Source of the DNA: an uncultured Faecalibacterium sp.
GTDB lineage: Bacteria; Bacillota; Clostridia; Oscillospirales; Ruminococcaceae
DNA length: 64,000 nucleotides
NCBI GenBank assembly: GCA_937880095.1
Contig: CALFLK010000007.1
Location: 62,001-126,000, forward strand
Reading direction: 5' to 3'
The notes under the pieces are model-generated. The model was given only the letters and a program-made list of their open reading frames with translations, ran no database searches and was not told the origin of the DNA. Numbering within the stretch: the stretch's first letter is position 1; every line of letters begins with the position of its first letter. Below, one piece after another: positions 7,759-16,839 of this stretch. The translations under genes and the position numbers were made by a program.

Positions 7759-10700
7759 ATGTTATATCCTGGATTATACGAGCAGATTATCAATCAACAG
7801 CTGACAGACGAGCTTCAGGAAATTCCTGCAGCTTGCAAGTCTGTTGCGCCCATCGATAAAGCAGAAGCATCCAAGGTGCTGGCGCAATATTTAACGGATG
7901 TGGTACAAAAGGGACTCGATAATCTCTTGGATAACGGCGGGGATATCTCGTCGCAAATCGAGCTTATCAACAAGATTGTAAGTCTGGTGGAGCACACCAC
8001 AAGCGAAACGGACTTCGCTGCTATGAATGTGGACAAGCATGCCGAACAGCTCCTTGCACTTTTGTGCGAGAATGATCCTCGGCTGGCGGTTGGAAAAACG
8101 GCTGCCGACTTAAGACGGCCGGACACCTCCATTGCTCAAAGCTCGCTATTTACAGGTGCAATTCATGAGCCGCAGATGTACACAGAGCTCAAGAAAGAAA
8201 TTGTTTCCTCCAATCGCATCGATATGCTGGTATCGTTTATCAAGTGGAGCGGGCTGCGCTTAACCATCGACGAGCTTCAGGAATTCACACAAAACGGCGG
8301 TGAGCTTCGAATCATCACTACGTCCTATATGGGCGCTACCGACGTGAAGGCCATCGAGGAACTGCGCAAGCTACCAAACACAAAAATCAAGGTCAGTTAC
8401 GACACCAAGCGTACCCGCCTACATGCAAAAACCTATGTGTTCTATCGCAATACCGGATTTACTACTGCTTATGTTGGTTCTTCCAACATGTCCAACGCAG
8501 CGCTTTCCAGTGGGCTTGAGTGGAATGTGAAGCTGACCCGAAAGGATTTGCCGGAAACCATTGAAAAGATTACTGCTACCTTTGACAGCTACTGGAATTC
8601 CAGCGAGTTTGAATACTATTCAGAGGATCAGCGGGAACGGCTGGCACGAGCACTGAAAAACGAAAAGTACCACGATACCAATCAGGCGGACCTCTATACC
8701 GTTGATGTCCGTCCTTACTCCTATCAGCAGGAAATCTTGGATCAGCTGGAGGCAGAGCGCACGATCCGTGGACACTTCCGTAATCTGGTTGTCGCCGCCA
8801 CTGGTACCGGCAAAACCGTGATTTCTGCCTTCGACTACAAGCGTTTCTGCCAACAGAATCATGGTAAACCCAACCGTTTGCTCTTTGTGGCGCACCGGGA
8901 AGAAATTCTAAAGCAAAGTCTGTTTACTTTCCGTGCGGTTTTGAAAGATGCCAACTTTGGAGATCTGTTTGTAGGTGGATACCGTCCAGATGAAATCGAT
9001 CATCTGTTCATGTCGATTCAGACCTTCAACTCACAGGATTTTACAGAGAAAACAGCCTTTGATTTCTACGATTATATCGTCGTGGACGAGTTCCACCATG
9101 TGGCAGCTCCGTCCTATCAGAAGCTAATGGCCTATTACAAGCCGAAAATACTCCTGGGCTTGACTGCCACCCCGGAACGTATGGATGGCAAGGACATCTT
9201 ATCCTACTTTGATCATCGTATCGCAGCAGAAATTCGTCTGCCGGAAGCCATCGACCGAAAGCTGCTCTGCCCGTTCCAGTATTTTGGCGTTACGGATACC
9301 ATCGCTCTGGACAAGCTCAAATGGAGTGCTGGCGGATATGATAAAAACGAGCTCTCCCGTGTCTATACGTTGGAAGGAGTTGTTGCGAACCGTCGTGCCG
9401 ATTTGATTGTCAGCTCTCTGCTCAAATATGTTACGGACATTGATGATGTGAAGGGCTTGGGCTTCTGTGTTTCGGTGGAGCATGCCCAGTTTATGAGCGA
9501 TTATTTTAACACTCACGGAATCCCTTCCATGTTTCTGGTGGGACAGTCTCCGGATGAAGAGCGTAATGCCGCCAAGGATCGCCTTGTTTCTGGTGAAATC
9601 CGATTTATTTTTGTAGTGGACATCTACAACGAAGGTGTGGATATTCCAGAGGTCAACACAGTTCTTTTCCTGCGTCCCACCGAATCTCTGACAATCTTCC
9701 TGCAACAGCTGGGACGCGGCCTGCGCTTAGCAGAAAATAAAGAATGCCTAACCGTACTGGACTTTATCGGTCAGGCGAATCGCAAATATAATTTTGAAGA
9801 TAAATTTGCAGCGCTGCTCTCTGGCTCCAGCCGAAGTGTATCGCGAGAAATCAAGGAGGGTTTTGTCTCTGTACCAAAGGGCTGCTATATCCAACTGGAG
9901 AAAAAGGCCGCCAAATACATTTTGGATAATATCCGGGCTTCCTATGGCAATACGGCTGGGCTTGTTTCGCGTGTGGCTACCTTTGAAGAAGATACTGGAT
10001 TGAAACGAACTCTGGAAAACTTCTTAGATTATTACCATCTAGATCCTCGGTCTATTTACAAATTCACTTCATTCTCTCGGCTATGCGCCCGTGCCGATGT
10101 ACGAGAGGATTTCACAGAACCCTTGGAGGAAATCTTGACTAAGGCACTGCCAAGATTTGCAGTGGTAGACTCTCGGCGCTGGATCAGTTTTCTGCTCAGT
10201 ATCCTGCCTCAACTGGACGACGTTGACTTCTCTGCATTATCTGAAATCGAGCAGAGGATGCTGCAAATGTTCTATGTAACCATCTGGGGCAAGGCTGTTG
10301 ATGATTGGAACAGCGATGAAGTGCTCGATAGCCTGTATGCACTGGCGGACAGTCCGGTCATGCTGAGAGAGCTCACGGCGCTACTCCAGTACCGCTTTGA
10401 CAAAATCGACTTTATCGACGAGCCGGTGGAACTCGGCTTCGATTGTCCGTTGGATTTGCATTGCACCTATACCCGTGATCAACTGTTGGTCGCATTGGAC
10501 TTTATGAAACCGTCCACCGTGCGTGAAGGCGTAAAGTGGCTTCCGGACAAAAAACTGGATGTGTTTTTTGTCACGCTTAATAAAGCAGATAAAGATTACT
10601 CTCCTACCACCATGTATAAGGATTATTCCATCAACGAAAGTCTCTTCCATTGGCAAAGTCAGAGTACCACCGCAGAGAATTCCCCTACTGGTCAACGGTA

Positions 10701-10914
10701 CATTCACCATCGGGAACGCGGCAGTAAGATCCTACTATTCGTGCGTGAATTTAAAGCAGATCGTATCACGGGTGGTGCAGAGGCATATACCTTCTTGGGA
10801 ACTGCCAACTATGTGCAGCATGAGGGCTCCCGACCGATGAATTTTACCTGGCGGCTTGACCGTCCGATCCCTGCAAAATTCCTCAAGAAGACCAACAAAC
10901 TGGTTGTGGGGTAA
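7759..10914 (+). CDS. PLD-nuclease / SF2 helicase / DUF3427 protein
   Basis: 1051 aa, from the ATG at 7759 with GAGGTG before it; the upstream TTG at 7723 has no ribosome site. A phospholipase-D-like domain around 150-280 carries RLHAKTYVF followed by GSSNMS. The helicase core has Walker A ATGTGKT (about 346), VDEFHHV (about 441), GLTATPER (about 469) and motif VI QQLGRGLRL (about 648). The C-terminal 300 residues look like DUF3427. Fusions of this architecture recur in mobile and defence loci, but I know of no settled biochemical role; DNA cleavage coupled to translocation is inferred. It sits directly upstream of dnd remnants, as a defence cargo gene would. Confidence 0.85.
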   Translation: MLYPGLYEQIINQQLTDELQEIPAACKSVAPIDKAEASKVLAQYLTDVVQKGLDNLLDNGGDISSQIELINKIVSLVEHTTSETDFAAMNVDKHAEQLLALLCENDPRLAVGKTAADLRRPDTSIAQSSLFTGAIHEPQMYTELKKEIVSSNRIDMLVSFIKWSGLRLTIDELQEFTQNGGELRIITTSYMGATDVKAIEELRKLPNTKIKVSYDTKRTRLHAKTYVFYRNTGFTTAYVGSSNMSNAALSSGLEWNVKLTRKDLPETIEKITATFDSYWNSSEFEYYSEDQRERLARALKNEKYHDTNQADLYTVDVRPYSYQQEILDQLEAERTIRGHFRNLVVAATGTGKTVISAFDYKRFCQQNHGKPNRLLFVAHREEILKQSLFTFRAVLKDANFGDLFVGGYRPDEIDHLFMSIQTFNSQDFTEKTAFDFYDYIVVDEFHHVAAPSYQKLMAYYKPKILLGLTATPERMDGKDILSYFDHRIAAEIRLPEAIDRKLLCPFQYFGVTDTIALDKLKWSAGGYDKNELSRVYTLEGVVANRRADLIVSSLLKYVTDIDDVKGLGFCVSVEHAQFMSDYFNTHGIPSMFLVGQSPDEERNAAKDRLVSGEIRFIFVVDIYNEGVDIPEVNTVLFLRPTESLTIFLQQLGRGLRLAENKECLTVLDFIGQANRKYNFEDKFAALLSGSSRSVSREIKEGFVSVPKGCYIQLEKKAAKYILDNIRASYGNTAGLVSRVATFEEDTGLKRTLENFLDYYHLDPRSIYKFTSFSRLCARADVREDFTEPLEEILTKALPRFAVVDSRRWISFLLSILPQLDDVDFSALSEIEQRMLQMFYVTIWGKAVDDWNSDEVLDSLYALADSPVMLRELTALLQYRFDKIDFIDEPVELGFDCPLDLHCTYTRDQLLVALDFMKPSTVREGVKWLPDKKLDVFFVTLNKADKDYSPTTMYKDYSINESLFHWQSQSTTAENSPTGQRYIHHRERGSKILLFVREFKADRITGGAEAYTFLGTANYVQHEGSRPMNFTWRLDRPIPAKFLKKTNKLVVG

Positions 10915-10992
10915 TTTCGCCCTTCGTTTACATTTTTCAATATATTGTAGTTTTTGAAATGTACTGTGTGCTTTTCTGAAAGTTGAGGATAG

Positions 10993-11670
10993 TGTCATGA
11001 AGCATTTTTGAAAAAGCAATCCATTAACGATATATCTGCGCGTGCTCTTTTGGCGTTTAACGAGCTCCAAAAAAGGCTGTATGATAAGAATATCCGTCTT
11101 GTAGAAGATGGATTCAGCCAGTATTTTGCCAACTTGATCAACAAATCTGATCTAATAGACGGAATACACATTGACGAAAATCTCAATGTCCTTCCCTATA
11201 AAAATAAGCACTTTAAGATGGAGGACATGCAGAAAGTGCTTGCTAAAAACGGAGCAGAATATTTTATCGCTCAAGTTGGATTGCATGCATATTTTGTGCT
11301 TCAAGATAAGATTATAGCTAACGAACCTGAATTTGATCTTCCTGTGGAAGTGAAGCAGCAACTTTCCGCAGGCGAAAAGCAGATTTTTATTATGGCGTTG
11401 TATCAGGCTTTATCCCAGCTTAATAAAATCGATGTGCCCTATATTGTTGACACTCCCTTTGCAAGAATCGACAAGGAACACCGTGGTAAGATTTTAAATC
11501 AGTTCTTCAAAAAGCTCAGTGGTCAAATTATGATTTTGTCCACTGATGAAGAAATTGTAGGTGAATATCGGGAGTTCATTGATGATATTGTATCTGATAC
11601 ATTTGTACTCCATCATACCGAGAATGGAAATACTGAAATCTTGGCCAACACATATTTTGGAGGCAAGTAA
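10993..11670 (+). pseudogene. dndD: dndD, C-terminal fragment
   Basis: 220 residues from TTG 11008 (open from 10993), against the usual 650-700 for DndD. It keeps the C-terminal ATPase half: the ABC-type signature LSAGEKQIFIMAL, Walker B VPYIVDTPFARIDKEHRG and the switch region MILSTDEEI. The Walker A half is missing, and a stop lies just upstream at 10990. DndD is the SMC-like ATPase of the DndBCDE DNA phosphorothioation system. No dndB or dndC is present, so no modification is expected from this locus. Its stop overlaps the next start (TAATG), the native dndD-dndE arrangement. Confidence 0.8.
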
Positions 11671-11915
11671 TGGCTAATAAATTACACACGTCACAAAAAA
11701 ACCAGGAGATTTTTGCCTCCTTAGGGCAGTCAATCCGGCTGCAACCATACATTTTGTCAAAGCTTGCCATTCCGATGAGCGCTGCTCCGAACATGTTCCC
11801 TAAGAGGGAGGATGATGTACCCTATCAGGCTGTGGAAGTTCGATTCGGCAAAAGTAAAATAGAAGAAGATGCAGAGCCTTACCAACTTGAGAACCCATCA
11901 TATGCCGTTGGGTAA
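11670..11915 (+). pseudogene. dndE: dndE-like 5' fragment fused to relaxase sequence
   Basis: 81 aa. The first 40 residues (SQKNQEIFASLGQSIRLQPYILSKLAIPMS) fit the N-terminal pattern of DndE, a small tetrameric protein that binds nicked DNA. The expected C-terminus is lost: the frame runs into sequence leading to the relaxase tail and ends at 11915. Position and the TAATG overlap with dndD support the assignment more than sequence alone. A deletion joining dndE to the relaxase gene explains the structure. Confidence 0.6.
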
Positions 11916-12567
11916 ATCCGCCATACGCCGCTGTGTTGCGATGAACTGTTGGATGATAAAATTGAATCAGCAGATGACACATGAAGCTGTCGCACGGCAA
12001 AATATTTCTGCCGCTCAACTGGCAGCGAGTAAGCTGTATCTCTCAAACGATGCGGAAGTGCGAGATACCGAGCGTGGCATTCACTGGCTGACCAAATCTG
12101 CTGAAAACGGAAACGAATATGCTGCCTATCGGCTGGCAAAGGAATACCTCACAGGAAAAAACATTTCAAAAGATGTAAAACAAGCAGAGTGGTGGTTCAC
12201 ACAGTCAGCGCAGAGTGGAAATGAGTTTGCCCAGTACGCTCTGGGGAAAGTGTATCTGTTCGGAAAAGACTTGCCCCGTGACCAAGACCGAGCAATCTAC
12301 TGGTTGGAACAGGCATCTGGTCAGGGCAACACCTATGCGGAGAGCCTGCTGGAGCGGGTGCATGACCCGGAGCAGGCTGCTGCCTTCTTCGGTGTCTGTC
12401 GCCTGCTCCACCACATGAGCCGGATATTTGCGGACAACTCTCTGCCGAAAAGCAATCCGGGCGGCGTGAAGATTGATCACAAGCGACTGCAAAAGCTAAG
12501 ACAGAAACGCATTGCCATAGGTCACAAACCAAACGATCACCCGGACTATGGCATGACCATGAACTGA
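11869..12567 (+). pseudogene. relaxase C-terminus with Sel1 repeats, copy 1
   Basis: Up to 232 residues open in frame 1. From about residue 45 it shows Sel1-type repeats (GIHWLTKSAENGNEYAAYRLAKEYL, QAEWWFTQSAQSGNEFAQYALGKVYL, AIYWLEQASGQGNTYAESLL). It ends in a tail (LPKSNPGGVKID...RIAIGHKP) that I recognise from the C-termini of mobilisation relaxases of Clostridia elements. The nicking domain is absent. The beginning overlaps the dndE fragment, so the relaxase lost its 5' part when dnd and relaxase DNA were joined. Almost the same tail occurs again at 13596-13817. Confidence 0.75.
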
Positions 12568-12607
12568 GAAAGGAGTTTTACGAGCAAGAAAATCTATACA
12601 TCCTTGA
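12376..12607. repeat. relaxase tail-xis start repeat, copy 1
   Basis: About 230 bases are closely similar to 13626-13856. They cover the relaxase 3' end, the AGAAAGGAGTTTTA ribosome site and the first codons of the excisionase. Copy 1 then diverges; copy 2 continues into intact xis and int. Confidence 0.88.
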
Positions 12608-12719
12608 TAGACGGGTTGGGATGTTCGAGCATCGCCTGTCTGCCCAGCTCTTCAAGCTGACAGTGGAAACGGAAATGGGGCTGCTGCCGGACGATTCCCT
12701 CTATACTTATCTGACTTGA
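12580..12719 (+). pseudogene. excisionase start remnant and unknown tail fragment
   Basis: 12580-12607 matches the first nine codons of the excisionase at 13830 but starts with ACG instead of ATG and diverges after ATACATCCTT. From 12621 to 12719 a 32-codon frame (MFEHRLSAQLFKLTVETEM...) looks like the end of some other gene; I do not recognise it. The junction marks a deletion between two elements. Confidence 0.6.
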
Positions 12720-12768
12720 TGAATTATAATAAACAATAACAAATTTGAATTTGAGGGAGAAATAATAT

Positions 12769-13470
12769 ATGGCAAAACAGCAGCTTTCAGCAGAGCAAAA
12801 ACGATTAGATGCTGATATTTGGATTATCGCACTGGTTACTTTAGGAGTTTTCCTTTGCTATGCAGCTATTGGAAATCAACTGTTGGATTTTGTTACAGAT
12901 GATAGTATTTCTGTTATCCCACGACTCTTACTCAATGCGGCTGTCCAGTTTGGTGTGGCTGGACTGGGAATCACAATCGTTTGTATTCTGCGTAAGGAAA
13001 AATTTACGCACTTTGGACTGATACGAAAAAATACTTTCAAAGCAATCATTGGGACTATTATATGCTTTGTCCCGTCCATCCTCTATATTTTTTTATCAGG
13101 CCAGTTCAATGGTTATCAGCCTTTCAGTATTTTAATTGCTGATGATGTGATTGCAAGCGGCATCCCACTTTCAATAATTGGTATGGCACTGATCATTGTT
13201 GTATGGGGATTTTTTGAGGGATTTAATTATGTTGTTGTTTGCGAGAAGATTAACAGACGATATCCTTCAAAAAAGAAATGGTTGGATTACGGTGCTATCA
13301 CTTGTGCGATAATTTGTATCTTGTTTCATCCATTCAGTACTTCCTTTTGGGGAATTGTTGAGATAATAACCACATTTATTGCAATATACGGAATGCTGAT
13401 GGTAAGAAAACAAACAGGCAACGCATGGGGGTGCGTCTTTGCTTTTTGCTTTATTTGGAACGCCATGTAA
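12769..13470 (+). CDS. multi-pass membrane protein, CPBP/Abi-like
   Basis: 233 aa, ATG behind GAGGGAGAAATAATAT. About seven hydrophobic segments are predicted from residue 17 to the C-terminus. The overall plan and the segment WGFFEGFNYVVVCE resemble the CPBP intramembrane-protease family, but the usual EExxxR motif is not preserved, so enzymatic activity is doubtful. CPBP/Abi relatives are often bacteriocin-immunity or abortive-infection genes. It lies between the two relaxase-tail repeats and is AT-richer than its surroundings, so it is probably cargo of the first element. Confidence 0.55.
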   Translation: MAKQQLSAEQKRLDADIWIIALVTLGVFLCYAAIGNQLLDFVTDDSISVIPRLLLNAAVQFGVAGLGITIVCILRKEKFTHFGLIRKNTFKAIIGTIICFVPSILYIFLSGQFNGYQPFSILIADDVIASGIPLSIIGMALIIVVWGFFEGFNYVVVCEKINRRYPSKKKWLDYGAITCAIICILFHPFSTSFWGIVEIITTFIAIYGMLMVRKQTGNAWGCVFAFCFIWNAM

Positions 13471-13560
13471 ATCTCAGTTTGCCATCTCCTTCATCATCGG
13501 GGTCGCTCTAACCCAAACTTTCAAAACTGAATTCTTGTCACCCATCAGGCGGCACCACCC

Positions 13561-13597
13561 AAGCAGGAAATCGGAAATGGTTTCCTGCTTTTCTTTT
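13561..13597 (+). terminator. terminator after the membrane protein
   Basis: A perfect 10-bp stem, AAGCAGGAAA / TTTCCTGCTT (13561-13570, 13581-13590), is followed by TTCTTTTG. Confidence 0.8.
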
Positions 13598-13817
13598 GCG
13601 CAAAATCAACTACTGGGAGGAGGAAGCCGCCACCTTCTTCGTTGTCTGCCGATTGCTCCGCCACATGAGCAAAATATTTGAAAATCACTCTCTACCGAAA
13701 AGCAATCCAGGCGGCGTGAAGATTGACCACAAGCGGTTGCGAAAACTAAGACAGAAACGCATTGCCATAGGTCACAAACCGGATGACCACCCGAACTATG
13801 GCATGACCATGAACTAA
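13596..13817 (+). pseudogene. relaxase C-terminal tail, copy 2
   Basis: 73 codons from MRKINYWEEEAATFF reach the same C-terminal tail as copy 1 (LPKSNPGGVKID...HKPDDHPNYGMTMN). No Sel1 repeats or nicking domain precede it. It is only the end of a relaxase gene, retained because it abuts the excisionase-integrase module. The first ten residues are a chance junction. Confidence 0.75.
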
Positions 13818-13856
13818 GAAAGGAGTTTTATGAGCAAGAAAATCTATACATCCTTT
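13626..13856. repeat. relaxase tail-xis start repeat, copy 2
   Basis: Partner of 12376-12607. The pair flanks about 1 kb with the membrane protein and indicates two related elements inserted side by side. Confidence 0.88.
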
Positions 13857-14039
13857 GATGAACTGCCCTTGATGCTCACCGTGACACAGGTGCATGACAT
13901 CCTTGGAATCTCTCAGGCAGGTGCATACGAGCTGGTGCGGAGTGAGGGCTTCTCCGCCTTCAAGGTGGGCAGTCGCATCCTCATCCCGAAAGAAAAATTC
14001 AAAGAATGGCTGGATCAACAGACCGAAAAATCTTTGTGA
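13830..14039 (+). CDS. xis: excisionase / helix-turn-helix DNA-binding protein
   Basis: 69 aa, ATG 12 bases after the relaxase tail with AGAAAGGAGTTTT before it. The MerR-like winged helix (LTVTQVHDILGISQAGAYELVRSEGFSAFKVGSRILIPKEKFKEWL) is the standard excisionase/HTH_17 fold. Such proteins bend attachment-site DNA and steer the integrase towards excision, and may repress the module. The integrase starts 56 bases downstream, so this is a xis-int cassette. Confidence 0.88.
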   Translation: MSKKIYTSFDELPLMLTVTQVHDILGISQAGAYELVRSEGFSAFKVGSRILIPKEKFKEWLDQQTEKSL

Positions 14040-14095
14040 TAGCTATTACGCAAAGAGTGTGGTATATGTTTGTGTTGCCAAAAGGAGGCGATTGA

Positions 14096-15319
14096 ATGAA
14101 TAAACGAGCAAACGGCGAAGGAAGTCTGCGCAAACGCCCAGACGGAAGATGGGAGGGGCGTTATACAGTAGGTATCGACCCGAAAACAGGCAAGCGAATT
14201 TCCAAAAGCGTATTTGGGAAGACACAGGCAGAGTGCAAGAATAAACTGCGGACAGCCATTGCCGAGAACCGAGGCCCTGCCATCAACTTCAAGGGAGACT
14301 ACACTGTGGGCGAATGGATGTGGCTCTGGTACGAAACCTATTCCAAGCCCAACATCCGGGCAACCACGCAGGACAACTACGAAAACTACATTCGCAACCA
14401 CATCGAGCCGGGGCTGGGTCATATCAAATTGAAGAACCTGACACCCATCCAGATCCAGCAGTTCTATAACTTCACTAAGGAGAATGGACGAGTGGCACAA
14501 AATCGCAAGGAGGATGGCGAGCCGCTGTCCAACCGAACGGTGCGTGGTGTTCACACGGTGCTACGGCAGGCAATGGAACAGGCAGTGGAGGAACGGCTCA
14601 TCAATCATAACCCCTGCGACAGTGTCCGTATCCCGCCCAAGGAGAAAAAAGAGATGAACATCATTCCACCGGAGCAAATCGGTGCGTATTTGGAACAGGC
14701 GAAAAACGAAGGTGTCCTGCCCATCTTCTATCTGGAACTGACCACAGGACTTCGCCGTGGAGAGCTAATGGCTCTACTGTGGGAGGATGTGGATGTAGAA
14801 GCAAAAACCATATCGGTGAGCAAATCCGTCTGCCGACTGAAAGGCGAGCTAATCGTGACACCGCCGAAAACGCAGAACTCCATCCGTACCGTGGCGATTT
14901 CGCAGAAAGCGCTGGAGCTTCTGATTGAGGAACACGACCGACACCCAGATAACCCCATCCTGTTCCCGTCCCCACGGACAGGGACATACTGGAGTCCGGA
15001 ATGTATCGGACGGGTACATAAGAAGCTTCTGAAGAACGCCGGAATTGACGAGAATGTTAGGTTCCACGATTTGAGACATACATTCGCGACCGTAGCTCTG
15101 CAAAGCGGAATCGATGTGAAAACGGTGTCCAATATGCTGGGACATTACTCCGCAGGATTCACGCTGGACACCTACACCCATGTAACCGACCAGATGCAGA
15201 AGGCTGCCGCCCAGCGAATGCAGGGAGTGATGGATGCAGCCTTACCAAACGAGCAGCCAGACCCGCCGCAGGATAACAACTGCAAGGTCATTGAATTCAA
15301 GAGAGCCGTGAACGCCTAA
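14096..15319 (+). CDS. int: tyrosine site-specific integrase, intact (Tn916-type)
   Basis: 407 aa, ATG behind AAAGGAGGCG. An N-terminal arm-type DNA-binding domain (NGEGSLRKRPDGRWEGRYTVG) is followed by a SAM-like core-binding domain (about 70-170) and a full catalytic domain: TTGLRRGELMALLW with the first Arg, a PPKT hairpin Lys, FHDLRHTFAT with His-x-x-Arg, MLGHYSAG with the third His and TLDTYTHVTD with the nucleophile Tyr. It belongs to the nested element with xis. Whether it also mobilises the outer element, whose own recombinases are degenerate, cannot be told. The wrecked integrase at 983-1524 shares its C-terminus and terminator. Confidence 0.95.
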   Translation: MNKRANGEGSLRKRPDGRWEGRYTVGIDPKTGKRISKSVFGKTQAECKNKLRTAIAENRGPAINFKGDYTVGEWMWLWYETYSKPNIRATTQDNYENYIRNHIEPGLGHIKLKNLTPIQIQQFYNFTKENGRVAQNRKEDGEPLSNRTVRGVHTVLRQAMEQAVEERLINHNPCDSVRIPPKEKKEMNIIPPEQIGAYLEQAKNEGVLPIFYLELTTGLRRGELMALLWEDVDVEAKTISVSKSVCRLKGELIVTPPKTQNSIRTVAISQKALELLIEEHDRHPDNPILFPSPRTGTYWSPECIGRVHKKLLKNAGIDENVRFHDLRHTFATVALQSGIDVKTVSNMLGHYSAGFTLDTYTHVTDQMQKAAAQRMQGVMDAALPNEQPDPPQDNNCKVIEFKRAVNA

Positions 15320-15326
15320 GGCAAGA

Positions 15327-15364
15327 ACAGGAGCCGGAGCGTAATGCTCCGACTCCTGTTTATT
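15327..15364 (+). terminator. terminator after int
   Basis: 14-base arms (15327-15340, 15346-15359) with one mismatch enclose a 5-base loop and are followed by TTTATTTA. It is shared with 1579-1615. Confidence 0.85.
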
Positions 15365-15460
15365 TACCGTGTGTGGCCGCTGTAAGCCACCTGATTGGGG
15401 AAGTTGTAAATACCGAGTATAGAACGCCCCAGCTAAGGAAATGTGGCTCTGTGGACCAAT

Positions 15461-16105
15461 TTATGAAAGTGCATCCGATTGGGTGATGGGAATACGCACA
15501 ACCGTCTTACATTTTTCTGGAGCACACTTTCTTGGATCGCTCAAATAAATCTCGTGCTGGAAGCGCTGACTCGTGATATCCACCTTGCAACCATTTTGCT
15601 CTGCGAATTCGTGCATTGCCTGAACAGTAGCCGGTTCCTCATCATAGGAGCCGATGTGCATACACTGTACGCAAAGCCCTTCGCTGTAGGTCAGAAATTC
15701 GACTTTGGAAAAATCCATCTTTTTCTTTTTCGTAGCTTCTGTAACTGCCCAGTCAAAATCCTTTTTTGTTACAAAATCAGGAAGACGAATCATAGAAATA
15801 AAGCACATATCATTCTTGCGGCTATAATCCAATCCTCCTGTTTGTTCCTGCCACCAGAATCCTTCCAGCGGTGGTACAACATACTCGAAAAAACCTTCGA
15901 TTTTATAATCGCTCTTGTAGCTCATTTTGATGGTATATGCGATTCCGTAAAGCAAAGTGATAGAGTTCTTATATTCTCCACATTCATCGTTGGGATCGCC
16001 TTTGCCACGGACAGCGATGTAATTCATTGTTGGAATCGTAACGATTGTCGGCTTATTTTTCGGCATGTAGAATTCTTTGTATTCTTTTTTAAAATCAAAG
16101 GCCAT
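15461..16105 (-). CDS. GyrI-like small-molecule-binding protein
   Basis: 214 aa from the ATG at 16105 (ACAGGAGGAAACAAC before it), not the upstream start at 16150. The start FDFKKEYKEFY, IVTIPTMNYIAVRGKGDPN and the later LDYSRKNDMCFISMIRLPDFV fit stand-alone GyrI-like (AraC effector-binding type) proteins, which bind drug-like or amphipathic ligands. No DNA-binding domain is present. It is last in a tight cluster with a WYL regulator, a VOC protein and a TfoX-like protein; its start overlaps the TfoX-like stop by 11 bases. Confidence 0.8.
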   Translation of the reverse strand: MAFDFKKEYKEFYMPKNKPTIVTIPTMNYIAVRGKGDPNDECGEYKNSITLLYGIAYTIKMSYKSDYKIEGFFEYVVPPLEGFWWQEQTGGLDYSRKNDMCFISMIRLPDFVTKKDFDWAVTEATKKKKMDFSKVEFLTYSEGLCVQCMHIGSYDEEPATVQAMHEFAEQNGCKVDITSQRFQHEIYLSDPRKCAPEKCKTVVRIPITQSDALS

Positions 16106-16433
16106 GTTGTTTCCTCCTGTCCTTCTTGAGTTTAGGTTCTGGCAGTTCATTACAGGTTATTTGTATGAATTTGGAAAGGGCATCCCTATCGTCAATATCA
16201 GAAAATATAAAATGCGGCTTTGCACCCTCATATGGAGAAGCAGTTTCCAAATTAGGAAACATAGCCTTTCCGGCTTTCGTGATTTTGATGAATAACTGAT
16301 TATCACAAATCAAACAGAAAATCTTTTCGTCACAGTAGATTCCATAGTCTCCAAACATCTTACGGGTTCTGATTTCTCCAGCGTCGGAGCACTGTTCTGC
16401 AATATACTGGACAAGTTCTGAATTGCAAGCCAT
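16095..16433 (-). CDS. TfoX N-terminal-domain protein
   Basis: 112 aa from the ATG at 16433, with GGGGGAAC upstream. MFGDYGIYCDEKIFCLICDNQLFIKIT matches the TfoX/Sxy N-terminal domain. In proteobacteria TfoX acts in competence; small Gram-positive single-domain relatives have no known role, and competence should not be inferred. It lies one base after the VOC gene and overlaps the GyrI-like gene. Confidence 0.85.
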   Translation of the reverse strand: MACNSELVQYIAEQCSDAGEIRTRKMFGDYGIYCDEKIFCLICDNQLFIKITKAGKAMFPNLETASPYEGAKPHFIFSDIDDRDALSKFIQITCNELPEPKLKKDRRKQHGL

Positions 16434-16434
16434 A

Positions 16435-16833
16435 TCAAAGTTCCCCCGTTTCAAAGGAACCGATCTCCACCAGATTTCCCTCCGGATCTGCAATGTAACA
16501 GGTTCTCTGACCCCACGGTTCTGTAGTTGGAGCCATCACTGGCTTGCCACCGGCTGCTGTTACAGCGGCATACGTTTCATCCACAGCTGCGTAGTTTTCG
16601 ACACTCAAAGCGATCTCATAATGCCCGTTGATCCCAGAAGCATAGGAAAATCTCCGGTTGGTCATAGTTTCAAAATCGCTTCTTCTGTAAAGCAGGAACA
16701 GTGTTCCGTCCTTTTGAAGAAAAACATTGGTTGTGTTTTCATCCTCTTTGATGTCAAAGCCCAAAACATCACGGTAGAACCGCACCATTTCTGCCATATC
16801 CTCTACCATGATGCCAAATCCATCCAGCCTCAT
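16435..16833 (-). CDS. VOC (glyoxalase/bleomycin-resistance fold) protein
   Basis: 132 aa. One unit of paired beta-alpha-beta-beta-beta modules: FGIMVEDMAEMVRFYRDVLGF at the N-terminus and WGQRTCYIADPEGNLVEIGSF at the C-terminus. The ligand is not predictable from sequence; relatives sequester or modify toxic small molecules. It starts 6 bases after the regulator gene. Confidence 0.85.
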   Translation of the reverse strand: MRLDGFGIMVEDMAEMVRFYRDVLGFDIKEDENTTNVFLQKDGTLFLLYRRSDFETMTNRRFSYASGINGHYEIALSVENYAAVDETYAAVTAAGGKPVMAPTTEPWGQRTCYIADPEGNLVEIGSFETGEL

Positions 16834-16839
16834 TTGATG

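Noticed and set aside
11008..11915. A working Dnd DNA-modification system
   Set aside because: Only a DndD C-terminal part and a dndE start remain. The sulfur-transfer genes and the ATP-binding half of DndD are missing.
12769..13470. An abortive-infection (Abi) defence gene
   Set aside because: The CPBP-like fold is plausible, but the catalytic motif is not preserved, so a defence claim is not supported.
16095..16433. A competence regulator (TfoX/Sxy)
   Set aside because: Only the N-terminal domain is present and the context is a small-molecule cluster. Gram-positive relatives have no shown competence role.
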